A stretch of DNA of 64,000 nt from Paragordius varius (Eukaryota; Nematomorpha): contig OZ176058.1 of NCBI GenBank assembly GCA_964247055.1, forward strand, positions 4,650,001-4,714,000, given 5' to 3'. Below are positions 20,304-32,797 of this stretch, in pieces. The position numbers and the translations under genes were made by a program. The notes beneath the pieces were generated by a model, which was not told the origin of the DNA, made no database searches, and was given only the letters and a program-made list of their open reading frames with translations. The stretch's first letter is position 1. Every line of letters starts with the position of its first letter.

Positions 20304-22729
20304 GTAAGTTATGTTTTGTAATTATTTATTTTTATCGTTAAATAGAGAGATAGACAAATATAACTAACTAAACTTTTTTTATCTTAACGTAACCATAAGA
20401 TACACATAAATCAATCAAAACCAAAAAAAATACATATCTTAATTCAAAAAAGTTGACTGACTGACTATTTTATGTATGAATCCCAATAGGATCAGTTGTC
20501 TATCCATCTATCTCCCTTTTTTTTATATAATTAATATTTCTGGTTGTTTTTATGGTCAAGCCTGGTAATATAAACTTAAAATGGTGAAAAGAGTATTGAT
20601 AGTGTTATACTAGTTAATATATAACGTTTTAAATCACTTTGGAACAAATTTTCAAAAATGATAATTTTTTTAAACTCAAAAAACTATGTTTACAGTCTTA
20701 ATCCGAATCGAAAAAATTAAATATTCTGGTTGGGATTATATTAAATTATACTGTTAATAGATGTTTGATTTATCAACAATTCATATTTGAAACCACATGT
20801 TTTCTATTGTGTTATCTCCGGCTTTAAAAAAATTAAAAGACAATTTTTTCAAAAAAAATGGTTTTGGGGTCGCAAAATAGGGGATAAATATGTAAAATGT
20901 TTACTTACTCAATATATTTTCAATAATTTGTATAAGTACATTAAAAACTCAAATTATATTATGGACAAAATCTAAAAATATAAAGACAAATATTTTTTTC
21001 TTTAAGACAACCCCATACTTTTTTAAACTTCATTTTCAAAAATATAACTTATTGCTTTTAATTGTAAAGTCTGAAATTGATATGTATATTGGTGACACAA
21101 TCAATTATATAATTTATATGAAAAAATTATGGATTATAAAAGTATGGGATTGTCCTTTAGAAAAAAAAAATGTCCTTATATTTTTACTTTATGTCCAAGT
21201 ATAATTTCAATTTTTACTGTATTAAAAGCAGTTGTTTTGCTTTAAAAATATCGTCCTTTAGTTTACATTATTTTATTTTTTACTGTGAATATGATTTATT
21301 ATTGCCCAATCATTTTTTCTCAAAGTTTGATGGAAAATCTCATAAATATTTATTGACGGTTTAAAATTAATAAAGACTTTTCACGATAAAAATTGTTTTT
21401 AAATATTTTATTTTGTAGTATCTGCCTAGTAGCCCATAGAATGCGAAATTTTTATTTTGGCTTAGTATCATTGATATATTCATCGTAATAATCGATTTTT
21501 GAATTTGCTAAAAACTCTACCTTGAAAGATGTGTGTGAATGTTAAATATAAAAATATATCAAGCTAATTTTATTGAAATCAATTATTTTTTATTTCAACA
21601 TAAAAAGGCCCAAATATATTGAGGTCACTCTTTAAAGCTTTATTCTATTTTTCTTCCAAAATATACTTAAAACCTGAAATTCAAGGACATTTTGACACTT
21701 TTTAAAATATTTGAAAATATAATACTTATAAATAATAAATTAATATAATTACTTTTTTTGTTTTCTTACTTTAATAACTTAATCATTTAATGTCTATCTT
21801 TTTCTAACTTAACTACATTTTGGCTAAATTTTAAATTTGAAAACTTTAAAAAATGATATTTTTAAACCAATTTTTTAATCTTAATGTAAAGAAGGTTAAC
21901 CTAAGCTGATTACAAATTTTTAAATCGTTTTGCTGAAATAAATTTTAATCTATATTCTATATCTATATTAGAACCTTCAATTATTTATATAGATTTTATA
22001 TTTTTAATTTTAAACTACCATTTAAATATTGTAATGTACAATATATAAAACTCCAGGGGATACTTCGAATATGTTGCGATACTCTGATAGATTTTAAAGC
22101 AATTTTATATTATTTATCAATTATTGTTATTTTATGTGGTATAAAAATATTTTTTTGATATTTCGGCATAAAACATTTTTAATATAAAGTTAATTGATAA
22201 AATGCTAAAAATATATTGTGTATGTAATTAATATACAGTAAAAATTAAACATTACGTGGGCAAAACGTAAAAAGTAAATTTAATGTTTTTTTAATAAATT
22301 AAATTATTTTTTTATCCAACAATTTTTAAAATAGTTTTTTGTAAATCTAATTAAGAATCAAATTATATATTTTGTCCATATAATTTAAATGTATTTACAG
22401 AAATTATTTAATGTAAAAATTATGTCTTATTTACAGTAAAATTGAAATTATATGGGAAAAATTTGCTAGACAGATATATTTTCATCAATCAGTTAAACTT
22501 TTTCTATCTTTGATTTTTCCTTTATATACGATCCAAAACTATGAGTTAAATACGAAATATTAAATTTAATAAGAATATTATTAGTATTTTTTAAGCATAT
22601 AATTTCAATTTCTATTGGAATCGTTTGATAAAAAAATATTGGTATATCTCTTTTTTCCAACCCAAAAACGATAGGTAATCACAATCAAATTGTTATTAAA
22701 ATTTGATTTCTTACCCATATATTGAATAG
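20304..22729 (+). other. Copy 2 intron 2
   Basis: 2.4 kb, homologous to the other introns 2. It holds a CAGTAAAAA-type MITE at about 20939-21219 and the diverged CAGTAAAAATTAAACATT relative from 22236. It has the extra GCCCATAGAATGC block (about 21430-21600) shared with copies 3 and 4 but missing from copy 1. Confidence 0.6.
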
Positions 22730-23113
22730 AATAAAATTATAACGACAAAGACGGAAACCAAATTTATTAAACCTTCTTATCAAGACAAAACTGATTTCTT
22801 ATCAAACATGGCAAAAGTTAATAAAGATTTCCAACAAATTATAGATTCTGCAAAATCTGCCCCTGCACCTCCGAATAAAAAAATGAGGGCCAATAGTAGC
22901 TCTTTTACAAAAGCCCGTAAAATTAATCGCAAATATACTGCCATTTTTCGACCAAGTCCTTCTCAGCGAAAACGATTCAGTAATAATAAATTAAATTTAC
23001 GGCCATATAATAATATACCTACAACTCAAGATTTATACTATTCAGTTTCTACTTTGTCCCCTTTAGTGCTTAAAAATGCAAATGGAGGAACAAAATCAAG
23101 CCATATTACAGCA
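22730..23113 (+). pseudogene. Copy 2 exon 3
   Basis: 128 codons, open, phase 0 at both ends. It differs from copy 1 by whole-codon insertions (SAPAPPNKK, NNKLNLRPYNNIP), as expected of a loop that tolerated length change. The start context AATAAAATT lacks the ATG, which is irrelevant for an internal exon. Confidence 0.75.
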
Positions 23114-23280
23114 GTACAAATTTTAAATATACAGGCTAAACAAACATAAATACATGAGTTTTTCTTTTTTCAAAGAAACCTTATTTTTTTGAAGAAAATT
23201 CTTATAAAAACTATTTAATTATAATACCAATTTATATCTGTAATCCATACTTAGCTATTTAATTCAATCATTTAGTTATA

Positions 23281-23676
23281 CAGTAAAAACTGATGATATA
23301 CGGACAAAACGTAAAAATATAAAGACAAATATTTTTTCTAAAAGACAAACATACCTTTTAAATCATGATTTTTGTTTAAATTGGCATGTCTAACCCATAC
23401 TTTGCTCCTTAAAACAATCATTTATTTAATTATAACCAAACCATGAATCTATTTGCAAAAATATATTTGTCTTATTAGTCTTTACGTTGTTTTGTCTGTA
23501 TAATTTCAATTTTTACAAAAACTATAATATATATAATTGATCGTGTTACCAATTTACATCTCTAACCCATACTTTGCTATCCAAAACATCAATTATTTAG
23601 TTATAATTTTAAATTATTCTATTTGCAAACATATATTTGTCTTAATTTACCATGTTTTTTCTGTAATTTTATCTAC
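23281..23676. repeat. CAGTAAAAA-type MITE and half copy in intron 3, copy 2
   Basis: An element from 23281 (CAGTAAAAACTGATGATATA) to about 23516 is followed by a second right-half unit ending at about 23676, just before the exon 4 acceptor. Intron 3 (23114-23688) is otherwise AT-rich filler. Confidence 0.6.
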
Positions 23677-23688
23677 TGAAATCATCAG

Positions 23689-23883
23689 AATATCAACAAC
23701 AACAGCAAGAGTTTCCAGGAAAGACCATCTATATGGTCAATCCGTTCAGGTCTAGAGAAACGATTAAGTCGACTCACAATGGTTTCCAATAGTCCCTCCC
23801 CTTCGCCCCCACCCTACATGTTAACGACACATAAAAGACGTGAAAAGCGTTCGGGAAAATCGAAACTTAGAACCAAAATGCAG
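23689..23883 (+). pseudogene. Copy 2 exon 4 with PPPY
   Basis: 65 codons, open, phase 0. NINNNSKSFQERPSIWSIRS and SPSPSPPPY are kept, donor CAG|GTCAGT. Confidence 0.75.
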
Positions 23884-25484
23884 GTCAGTTTTTTTAGTTT
23901 TTTTCCTATATTACTTTTTTGGTTCTGATTTCGTTTTATCAAAAAAAATTATTGGCCAAATGTATTTGTTTAATAAAAAATATTTATTAAATAATTATTC
24001 TGTTTTTTATTTAATATGGTCCTGATAACAGTAAAAGTTAGAATTATACGGACAAAATGGAAATTATATATTGACAAATATTTTTTCCTAAAAGACCATA
24101 CTTTTTTAAGCTTCAGTTAATTACTATTTTAAAATTGTAATTTTATAATTTATGGGTTTAAAAATGTATGGTTGTCTTTTTTTACATTTTTCCGTATAAT
24201 TTCAGTTTTTACTGTAATTAGTTTTGTGTTTCTAAAATTATCGCTCAAATATATTTGTGTCAGAAAAAAATTGTCTATTGATTAAATAATTATTCTGTTT
24301 TTTAATTAATTCCTGATGCAATTCAAATACAGTAAAAACTGAAGTTAAACTATCAAAATGTGAAAATATATAGACAAATATTTGTTTCTAAAAGACAACC
24401 ATATTTTTTTAAGCTTCATTTTTTTATGTATAACTCATTGTTTCAGTCTGCATATTATAGAATTGATATGTATATTGGTGACACAATTAATAACATATTT
24501 TAAAATTATAATTAAATAGCTAATATGGGTAAAATTAAGGTTTAAATATGTTTGGTTGTCTTTTAGAAAAAATATTTGTCTTTATATTTTTACATATTTT
24601 CCGTATAATTTCAGTTTTTACTGTAATTAGTTTTGTATTTAATTCCGTTTTATAAAAATTATTGCTCAAATGTAAATGTGACAGATATGAAATAATTATT
24701 CTGTTTTTTAATTAATATGGTCCTGATACAATTCAAATACAGTAAAAACTGAAATTATATTATGGACAAAACGTGAAAATATATAGACAAATATTTTTTT
24801 TTCTAAAAGACAACCATACTTTTTAAATCTTGTTTTAGTTCAATCATTGTTTTAAATGGCAAAGTCTGAAATAAAGTATATAACTAACAAAATCAATTCT
24901 ATATTTTAAAATTGTAATTTTATATTTTATATGAGAAAAATTAAGGTTTAAAAATGTATGCTTGTCTTTTAAAAAAAATATTTGTTTTTATATTTTACAT
25001 TTTTTCCGTATTCTAGTTTTTCCTAAATTAGTATTTTGTTTCTGATTGCGTTTTATAAAAAAAAATTATTGGCCAATTGTATTTGTTTCAGAAAATTAAT
25101 TAAATAATTATTCTGTTTTTTAATTAATATGGTCCTGAAAAAATGCAAAGAAATAGTTACAAAAATAATGACTACTTTTTTTCTGATTTCAAAATGACAA
25201 GACAAAAAATGGTTAAAACTAAAATTAAAATCAACTTAAAAACTTTTTTTCCAAATCCGTTGTTGTTTAAAAGAAAATTATCATGTTTTATGTCTTTAAA
25301 AACGGTTCCAATTTTAATTATTATTAAATACTTCTAAATATGTTTGTCAAGATTTTCTAAAACAGACATGAACAGCACAGGTGCCTCCGGGCTGCCTTTT
25401 TAACTAAAAAACCAAGGCGGACCACATTTAAAAATAATATACCGGCATAATACTTATTAGATATTTCAAACATTTACAAACTTA

Positions 25485-25658
25485 CATTAGCGTATGGCAT
25501 AAAACAATATGAGTCCACAAAAGAATAAAAAAATGTTTTTCTAAAAAAAACAAGGGGATATTATAGATATGTCTATATACAACTAGGCTTGTGTTTTTGA
25601 AAAAAAAACATTTTTTATTCTATTAGGAACTAATAATGTTTTATACCATACGCTACTG
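25485..25658. repeat. GTAGCGTATGG MITE, intron 4 copy 2
   Basis: Left end CATTAGCGTATGGCATAAAA, right end TTTTATACCATACGCTACTG. Orthologous to 11172-11344. Confidence 0.75.
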
Positions 25659-26244
25659 TATTCATAAATAAATTGTATGAGAAATATCATTTTTTTTAAA
25701 TTATTTAAGCAATTTAATATTTTAAAAAATATTTTTTATTTGGTATTTTTGCAATTTTCAGTTATCTGCACACAAAATAAAGCAACATCCTATTTATGAT
25801 AACAAAACAATTATTAATTTCAAAACACTTTTACAGTTTTAATTATTTTTTTATTTTTAATACAAGACATGGTTCCTAAATCATTACTCATAATTAACAA
25901 TTAATTAAAAAGTAAGGATAAGGTTGAATAATTTCGATTAATTTTAACCAAGGACACACTTGGTAAAAACGAATTTTAAGAATTTATATTGACATCAAAG
26001 TTATTTTAGTGGATAAAATTATGATGGCTAGCCAATAAATTAAAAAAATAATAATAATAAATTATTTCATTTTTATAGTAAAATAGCTGCCTATTTTTAT
26101 ATCTATATCAAACTGAAATGACAACCCACTTATAGTTTTGTGCATCAGTAAAAAAAAGATTTTTCAACCATTTTATAGAAAAAGATATTTTAATTAATAA
26201 AACTTCACTTAATGTTTAAATTTAATTTTAACTATGATTTGTAG

Positions 26245-26422
26245 AAGAAAAACAGCACAGATTAAATTCACGAAAGGATTTATAAAAAAATATATTAAAC
26301 CTAATATCCGATTTTCTAATGAAACTAATTTTGCTACTATGATACAGTTAAAATTAAAGTTAATAAGACAAAACAAAAAGCAAGAAGGTTTACTAAAGCT
26401 TATTTATTATACTACTTTCTAG
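26245..26422 (+). pseudogene. Copy 2 relic of the candidate alternative exon
   Basis: Homologous to 11917-12102. A reading frame of similar residues (TAQIKFTKGFIKKYIKP, NETNFATM) persists, but the purine run after the acceptor GTAG is one base longer, so it no longer joins in phase with exon 4. The end differs (YYTTF instead of RLSFKAK). Confidence 0.4.
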
Positions 26423-26589
26423 GGCGAAAAAAAGGAATGTGTAAATTCGATAAAACACAAATTTTATTTCACCATTAAATTAAATATAAACTTTTTTTAT
26501 TTTATACACATTTATCATTCTGTTTTTGTTTGCCTATGTTACCATTTTTAATCTGTACTCCCTATTTCGCAAACCAAACGATCGATTAC

Positions 26590-26880
26590 TATACAATTTC
26601 CCATTTACAACTCAAATTCATCCTAAAAATAAATTATACTTTAACTTATCATTAAAATGAAATAAATTTTTAATACATAAAATATTTTTCAGCGTTATAT
26701 TAATTTTAAACAGAATTTCATATTTTAAAAATTTTAAAAAATAAAAATAAATAAACACTTAATTATTTTAAAGTGAATTTGAATTGTTCAAGTATGAATT
26801 TGAATTGTTCATGGGCAAATCTGAATTGTTCAAGGGTGAATTTGAATTGTTGAAGGGTGAATTTAAACTGTAAATGGTAT
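26590..26880. repeat. Foldback element, intron 4 copy 2
   Basis: Left end near CCCATTTACAACTCAAATTC, right end GAATTTAAACTGTAAATGGT. The right arm has about five GAATTTGAATTGTTCAAGGG-type units, the left arm is reduced. Confidence 0.7.
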
Positions 26881-27171
26881 ATGTACTTTAGTGATGTTCG
26901 TTTGATTCACATTATTCTTGGCCAGCAATACAGTTGCGCATGGTTAAAAACAACATAGGATTTTAAATACAATTTTTATTATTAATAATAACCACAAAAA
27001 AATATTAAATTACGGACAAAATTTGTTTTTTACCATACGTTGCTCTGTATTGGCAATTGGCCTGCAATAACGTGAATTGACCAGCATTAATGTGCATAAT
27101 GTAATTAGAAAATGAATAAAATATTTATTAGTTAGATTAAAGAATTAGTTGTTACTTATTACAGTAAAAAT

Positions 27172-28015
27172 TGAAATTATACAGACAAAACGTAAAAATA
27201 TAAAGACAAATATTTTTTTTCAAAAGACAACCCCATACTTTTTTAAACCTTAATTTTTCCCAAATAGGTCATTTATACGATTGTAAAATTTCTAATTGAT
27301 TGTGTTAACGAAATACATCTCAAATTTTTACTTGGCATTTATCAACAGTGATTTATAATTAAAAAAACGAAATTTAAAAAATATGGTTGTCTTTAAGAAA
27401 AATATTTTCTTTATATTTTTAATGTCTCTTTATTTTAGTTATCAATTTTTACTTTTATATACATCTCTAATTCATACTTGGCAATTATCAAGAGTGATTT
27501 ATAAAAAAAAACAAGATTTAAAAATATGGTTTATTTTAGAAAAAAATATTTATCTTTATTTTACGTTTTGTCCTTATAATGCCAATTTTTACTTTTATAT
27601 ACATTTCTAATTCATAATTGGCAATTATCAACAGAGATTTATAATTAAAAAAAACAAGATTTAAAAAGTATGGTTGTCTTTTGAAGAAAAAAATATTTGT
27701 CTTTATTTTACGTTTTGTCCTTATAATTTCAATTTTTACTTTTATATACATCTCTAATTCACACTTGGCAATTCTCAACAGATATTTATAACTAAAAAAA
27801 CGAGATTTAATAAGTATGGATGTCTTTAAAAAAATATTTATCTTTATATTTTTACGTTTTGTCCATAGTATAATTTCAATTTTTACTTTTTCTGTTTTGT
27901 CTCTAAATTTTACTTTTTAATTTTTTATAAAAAGTATAGTTGTGTTTGAGAAAAAAATATTTGTCTTTATATTTTTACGTTTTGTCCATAGTATAATTTC
28001 AATTTTTTACTTTAA
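27172..28015. repeat. Tandem array of MITE right halves, copy 2
   Basis: After one left end (CAGTAAAAATTGAAATTATA), a unit of roughly 110-150 bp (ACTTGGCAATTATCAACAG ... AAAAAGTATGGTTGTCTTTT ... TTTTGTCC ... CAATTTTTACTTTTATATAC) recurs about four to five times with differences. Type A copies have only one such end before exon 5. A related array is at 57327-58200. Confidence 0.7.
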
Positions 28016-28039
28016 AATGTTTTTTATACATTATTTAAG

Positions 28040-28155
28040 GTTATCAAAATGTTGGTTGTAGTCGTAACGCTATTTGCCCTTCTATGGATGCCTTACCGAT
28101 TTCTAGTCGTTTATAATTCCTACGCACCTCCTGAAAACAAAATAACCAATCTTTG
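28040..28155 (+). pseudogene. Copy 2 exon 5: TM6
   Basis: 116 nt, identical in coding sense to copy 1 (VIKMLVVVVTLFALLWMPYR to NKITNLW), same acceptor AAG|GTTATC and donor TTTG|GTTTCT. Confidence 0.8.
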
Positions 28156-28720
28156 GTTTCTATATTATTATTCTTATATTTTTATATAGATTTTACATTT
28201 TGAAACTAATTTTTACCAAACAAATTATTATAAGATTTAATTTGGTCCAGATATTATCTTTTTCTAGATTTATTCATTTTTAAATGGTATACAATTTGGA
28301 GATCACATTTAACAAAAAAAAACCTCCTTACAAGCAAGGTTTAGATATAAGAAACAATTTATAAAAGTACAATATTTTACCAATGCTCTAAATTCGATTT
28401 TTCTGTTACTTATATAAATATATAGATTATGTTGGTTTTGAACAAACGTCTTTGATTCATTTTCCAAGAGTTGGGCCATTTTTAATAGTGGACCGGGTAA
28501 ACCGCACGTAAAAAATGTAAAAAGGAAAAGATTTTAAAATAGGTTTTTTAAACAATATGGAAAACAGAGCCCCCTTCAGATTTAATAACAATATTTTTTT
28601 ACAAATGTGCCCAAGTGAAATTGTGTAATGCAAAAAAAGTAAAATGCAAAACATCGAAACAATCTATTTTTCCTGATCCTTGTGTGTTTACCATATAATC
28701 ATTTATTATGTATAAAAAAC

Positions 28721-29150
28721 GTATATAAGCTTATAATAACAGTTGTTAAAATCCGTAAGATAACGATAAAGGAAAATTAAATAGAATTAATGAAGTATAA
28801 ATAGAAATTATAAACGATATGTGAAACCCATCGTCAATAGTAATCGCAGACTATTTTCGTACTCACTCATCAGTACGACACAACTATTTGACTTAAGGTT
28901 TTAACATATCGATTTCGTATATAACTTTGCGATTTTGGTACAAATGCAGTTGGTTATACAAATTTAAATTAAAGTTAATGGAATTTATGAAAATTAAACT
29001 GAAAATTTAAAAATAAACTGAAAATTAACTCTAGGGGTGAGCTTAGATTTAGAGTATAGCTACTTAGGGATTTCATCGTTATCTTACGGATTTTAACAAC
29101 TGTTATTACAATAACCAATCCGTTATTTACCATTACAGTATATAAGCTTA
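28721..29150. mobile_element. Copy-2-specific insertion with 33-bp perfect inverted arms
   Basis: Lies between words that are continuous in copies 3 and 4 (ATAAAAAACG and TACCCATCC). Arms 28735-28767 and 29075-29107 are perfect inverted repeats, and TATAAGCTTA occurs at both outer ends. No coding capacity is recognised. It is probably a non-autonomous DNA transposon inserted after copy 2 arose. Confidence 0.65.
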
Positions 29151-30385
29151 TACCCATCCTAATAATTTATAAGAGGGTAGATACTTGCGAATATCGTTTC
29201 ATCTTTTTGGGTTTTTTCTACTTAATTCGGGGTAGTTTTTTAGTGTTAGGTGATCATGTTGTATGGCCTGGAGCTATCGTTAGAGAAAGGTTGGTCTAAA
29301 CCGTAGCGTAGATTGTGGTTTTAGCAGTAGAGCATGCTTATCAAAGATGGGACAAATATTATTTACCCCAAGATGCCGAATCCCATCAAGATCTTCGAAT
29401 CTTTCCGTAGCTGACCGCGAGTTTTTGGCTAATTCCCTCCTCGTTTGTGACATTGTGAATTAGTATCACCATTTTTCTATAATATGCCCTTGCCGTTACT
29501 CTTACTCAACTTAGTTTTTTATGTAGATAGAGGTTGATTGGGTCGAAATTCGCGACTAAGCTCTACTTCATGCATTATACATTCGGTAGGTACCGACTTT
29601 ACCCACGAAATAGAACTGTTAACTTGATTTTAAAGAAGTTCTTTTAACGATGTTGGAAACCGATTCTGTAGGATTATACACCGTTTATTGTTTTATGCGC
29701 ATGCATAAGTCGGCTTGTTGGAGTTATACTTAATTTTAAGATTTTTCTTACTCTTTCTACCAACCGTTGGTCTTTGTATGATAGGGTACCAATCGTAATA
29801 TAAAGTTTTTGTAATAACGATTCGAATTCTTTTGCCTGAAGTAGATGGCATTATCAGTTACGATTTGTCACGAAAATCCATATCTAGCTAAGTGCTTTCC
29901 AGGCATTTTGGGATAAAAACGAATATACTTTGTGGACATCCACTTCGATCCAATGGGTGGCGCTATTGATAGCTAACAAGTAGTAACTATCGGCTGGGCC
30001 AGTGATATCTATATGAAGCCGCTCCCATGTCATAGTATAAATATTTTCCCTATAGATTGGATTTTAGAGGCCATTGGGCCTGTTGGATTGATATGCCTTG
30101 TAATTCTCGACCCATCGAGTGAGATCGTTCTCTATCTCATAGATACTGAACTGCGGTCATTTAGACAAGGTAGATTATAGCAGGTTAACTCGAGGTTTTA
30201 AATCTTCCCCTTCCCAATGATTTGTTGTTAGCGCCATTTTCAGCTTGTTTAGAAGTTTCCTTTATGATAGTTTTTTCATCAACTGTTCCTTTTTAGTTAC
30301 GAAATCATTCCCTTCATAAACGTTGATAAAAAGGGATAATCTGGATAAGGGGTCAGCCAAATTTATTTGATCATCTTTATATGCT
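29151..30385 (-). mobile_element. Broken integrase fossil, antisense in intron 5 copy 2
   Basis: Homologous to 13695-14745 and in the same orientation, slightly longer. Broken in several places; no LTRs seen. Confidence 0.5.
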
Positions 30386-30424
30386 CACAATCATGTAGAA
30401 TGGACTTATATATCCTCTTTTGTA

Positions 30425-30716
30425 CAGTAAAAATCAAAATTATACGGACAAAAATAAAAATATAAAGACAAATGTTTTTATTAAAAAGACAACCATAGTT
30501 TTTTAGACCTTAATTTTTCTCATATTAGCTATTTAATTATAATTGTAAAATATAGAATTGATTGCGTTAGTTATATATATCTTTATTTCAGACTTTGCCA
30601 TTTAAACAATGAGCTATATTGAAATAAATCAAGATATAAAAAGTATGGTTGCCTTTTAAAAAAAATATTTGTTTTTATATTTTTACGTTTTGTCCGTATA
30701 ATTTCAGTTTTTACTG
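30425..30716. repeat. CAGTAAAAA-type MITE, intron 5 copy 2
   Basis: Left CAGTAAAAATCAAAATTATA, right GTATAATTTCAGTTTTTACTG, flanked by TA. Confidence 0.75.
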
Positions 30717-30888
30717 TAATATAGAATTAATTATCTTTTTTCCTTCCAAAAGTCACCTAGGTTTCATATTGTTTCATAAGTACCTAGAATTAGAGAAATT
30801 TTTGCTATAACAATTTCATTCTTATCGGTTACCGCATTTGTTTAGCTTAACTAAATCGTATATTTAATCAATTTTATCGCTCTGACAG

Positions 30889-31103
30889 GTATAAACTATT
30901 TTGTCGCCTCATGGTTTTCATTAACAATGCCATGAACCCATTTCTGTACAGCGCTTTGTCTGTTAAATATCGTCGAGCTTTTCGTAAATTCTGTCGATTC
31001 CATTTGTTGTGTGGAGCGCAATATTTGTGGTGGCCTTTCCCTTGGAAGAAACTTGGGCGCAAAGATGGGAGCACGCTATCAAAATCCATAACATTTCGAA
31101 CAG
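30889..31103 (+). pseudogene. Copy 2 exon 6: TM7, helix 8
   Basis: 215 nt, one codon longer than in the other copies (LWWPF for LWPF). NAMNPFLYS and FRKFC are kept. The acceptor CTGACAG and donor CAG|GTAGGT are sound. Confidence 0.8.
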
Positions 31104-31230
31104 GTAGGTGGCGAATCTTTAATTTTTTTTAAAGTTTTTGCGTTATTGTATAATAAATTTTAGAGTAAAACATAAAATTATTTACTAAAGAATGTGTTTT
31201 TAGATCTAGATCTTCAAGTAGACTGCGCAA

Positions 31231-31490
31231 TAACAGTAAAAAATAACTATTATACAGAAAAAACGTAAAAATAATTAGATAAATATTTTTTTTCTACTTC
31301 TCTACCTTTTTAAACTTAATAATAAATACAACTAATTGACTGCAAAGTATTAAATATAGATGTGAATTGATTATATCAATTATATACTTAACAATTGCAA
31401 TTAAATAGCTTATATAAAAAATTTAGGTTTAAAACGTGTGTTTGTCTTTTGAAACCTGTTTTTTTTATTTTTTATAGTTTTGTCCTTAAC
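31231..31490. repeat. Diverged MITE in intron 6, copy 2
   Basis: Counterpart of 15595-15853; fills most of intron 6 (31104-31508) and ends TTTTGTCCTTAAC just before the exon 7 acceptor. Confidence 0.45.
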
Positions 31491-31508
31491 AAAAAAAATA
31501 TTTTTTAG

Positions 31509-32677
31509 ATGTTGATTTTTCAAGGAAACGCCTTCCCTCCACATTCTTTCGCGAGGATAGCAAATTCAATAATGGTGACGAAGAAGAGATGGACAGTTTC
31601 TTAGAGTCGGAATATCTCAATCCTGTGGGACAAAACAGCAAATCCAATATCTGGACAAAGAAACAAGGAGAAAAAATCGATTTAAACTCCGCCGCCATAA
31701 GTGATAATGTGGCGAGGAGACCAAAATTAGATTCTCCCATAAAACCAATTCTGAAAAATGCTGCCCTAAAAACTAACTGCATGTATTTGAATGTTGACGA
31801 CTCAACCGGTCGTCCCTCCTTTAAGGGTGGTGGTTTTAGGAAGGGACCATTCTATCGACAAATCTCAAGGCTAGAATCTACATCTCATTACGATGATATT
31901 TGGAAATTACAGCAGAGACCTTCAACTTCATCTGGGCTATTTAAAACACATAGTGCTTACCAGCTAGAAAAACCTTTAATACAACCCCACCCTTACGAAA
32001 ATGTTTACAACAATACCGAACTCATCATCACAAGTAGAAGTGAACAGCCTCAGGAAATCAAATTACATACAAATGAAGCAGTATTTGATAGAGCTCTGAT
32101 GATGACAGATTTTGGGAAATTACCTGAAACTTACATATCTTGTTTTTTTAAAAACAACAACGCAAACAAAAGCCAAAACAACATTCCCTCACCTATCCCA
32201 AGAAGTAGTCCTTTCAAAAATAGTTGGCCTTCTTCCTACAAACCTCCCAGTACAGGAGGTATTTGGCAAAAGCGTTTTGATTTACCCAACAACAATGTAT
32301 CAAATAATCAATCATCTAGTCAACCAGAAAAAGAACCTGCCTTACTTTTTACTAATGCCGCCACGATCAAAGAAATTCTTAGCAGCAGCAATTCTTCAGA
32401 CGAAGAAGAAAAGTGGAATTATGATTTTTACTCATCAACAGCTGGTCCGTCTCATGAATCTGATACCCATTGTTTAATTCAAACGCAAGCAGGAGATGAC
32501 TGGCAAAATTTACCTCAAAGGAAAACAAAAACCATATCATCGTCTTTAACTAATACTAATAATAAGCAAATAAGCAACATAAAATATTCTCAGAGCATGT
32601 CTTTTGCCGACACAGTTTGGGTCAAACGGGTCTTATTAAATGGACGCCTAAGCGTTTCACTCGAAAGTCGACTCTAA
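31509..32677 (+). pseudogene. Copy 2 exon 7: C-tail
   Basis: 389 codons, open to TAA at 32675-32677, ending ESRL. It shares the ELIITSRSEQPQ insertion with copy 4 only, a marker of type B. Confidence 0.8.
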
Positions 32678-32762
32678 TCAACGACAATATCATTATTTAT
32701 TGATAATAATTATTTGAAATTTTAGTTTATAAATATTTACGACGATATTTATACTAAATGGA

Positions 32763-32768
32763 AATAAA
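32763..32768 (+). terminator. Polyadenylation signal of copy 2
   Basis: AATAAA 86 bp after the stop, in the same context as in the other copies. Confidence 0.5.
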
Positions 32769-32797
32769 TTAAATATGTATATATATATATATATATA

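Larger units (their letters stand above)
23884..28039 (+). other. Copy 2 intron 4 (long, type B)
   Basis: 4.2 kb, twice the type A length. It holds three CAGTAAAAA-type MITEs (24029-24214, 24330-24623, 24740-25023), a GTAGCGTATGG MITE (25485-25658), the relic of the candidate alternative exon (26245-26422), a foldback element (26590-26880), and an array of MITE halves (27172-28015). The 25143-25337 reading frame has a broken counterpart in copy 4 and is not called a gene. Confidence 0.65.
28156..30888 (+). other. Copy 2 intron 5
   Basis: 2.7 kb. It holds a copy-2-specific inverted-repeat insertion (28721-29150), the integrase fossil (29151-30385) and a CAGTAAAAA-type MITE (30425-30716). The MITE seen just after exon 5 in copies 1 and 3 is missing or eroded here. 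Confidence 0.65.
17344..32677 (+). pseudogene. TRHR-like GPCR copy 2 (type B, disrupted)
   Basis: Counterparts of all seven exons: about 17342-18104, 19063-20303, 22730-23113, 23689-23883, 28040-28155, 30889-31103, 31509-32677. Exon 1 homology begins in the middle of TM1 (GNIMVVLV), so signal sequence, N-terminus and half of TM1 are missing. There is a TAA in the ECL2 part of exon 1 (17911-17913) and two frame changes in exon 2 (near 19250 and near 19857). Exons 3-7 remain open and phase-matched, with FALLWMPYR, NPFLY and the ESRL end kept. Transcription is possible, but a full receptor cannot be made. Confidence 0.8.

Noticed and set aside
25143-25337. 64-codon plus-strand frame in intron 4 copy 2
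   Set aside because: The counterpart near 55100-55290 is broken and there is no family resemblance; treated as intron.
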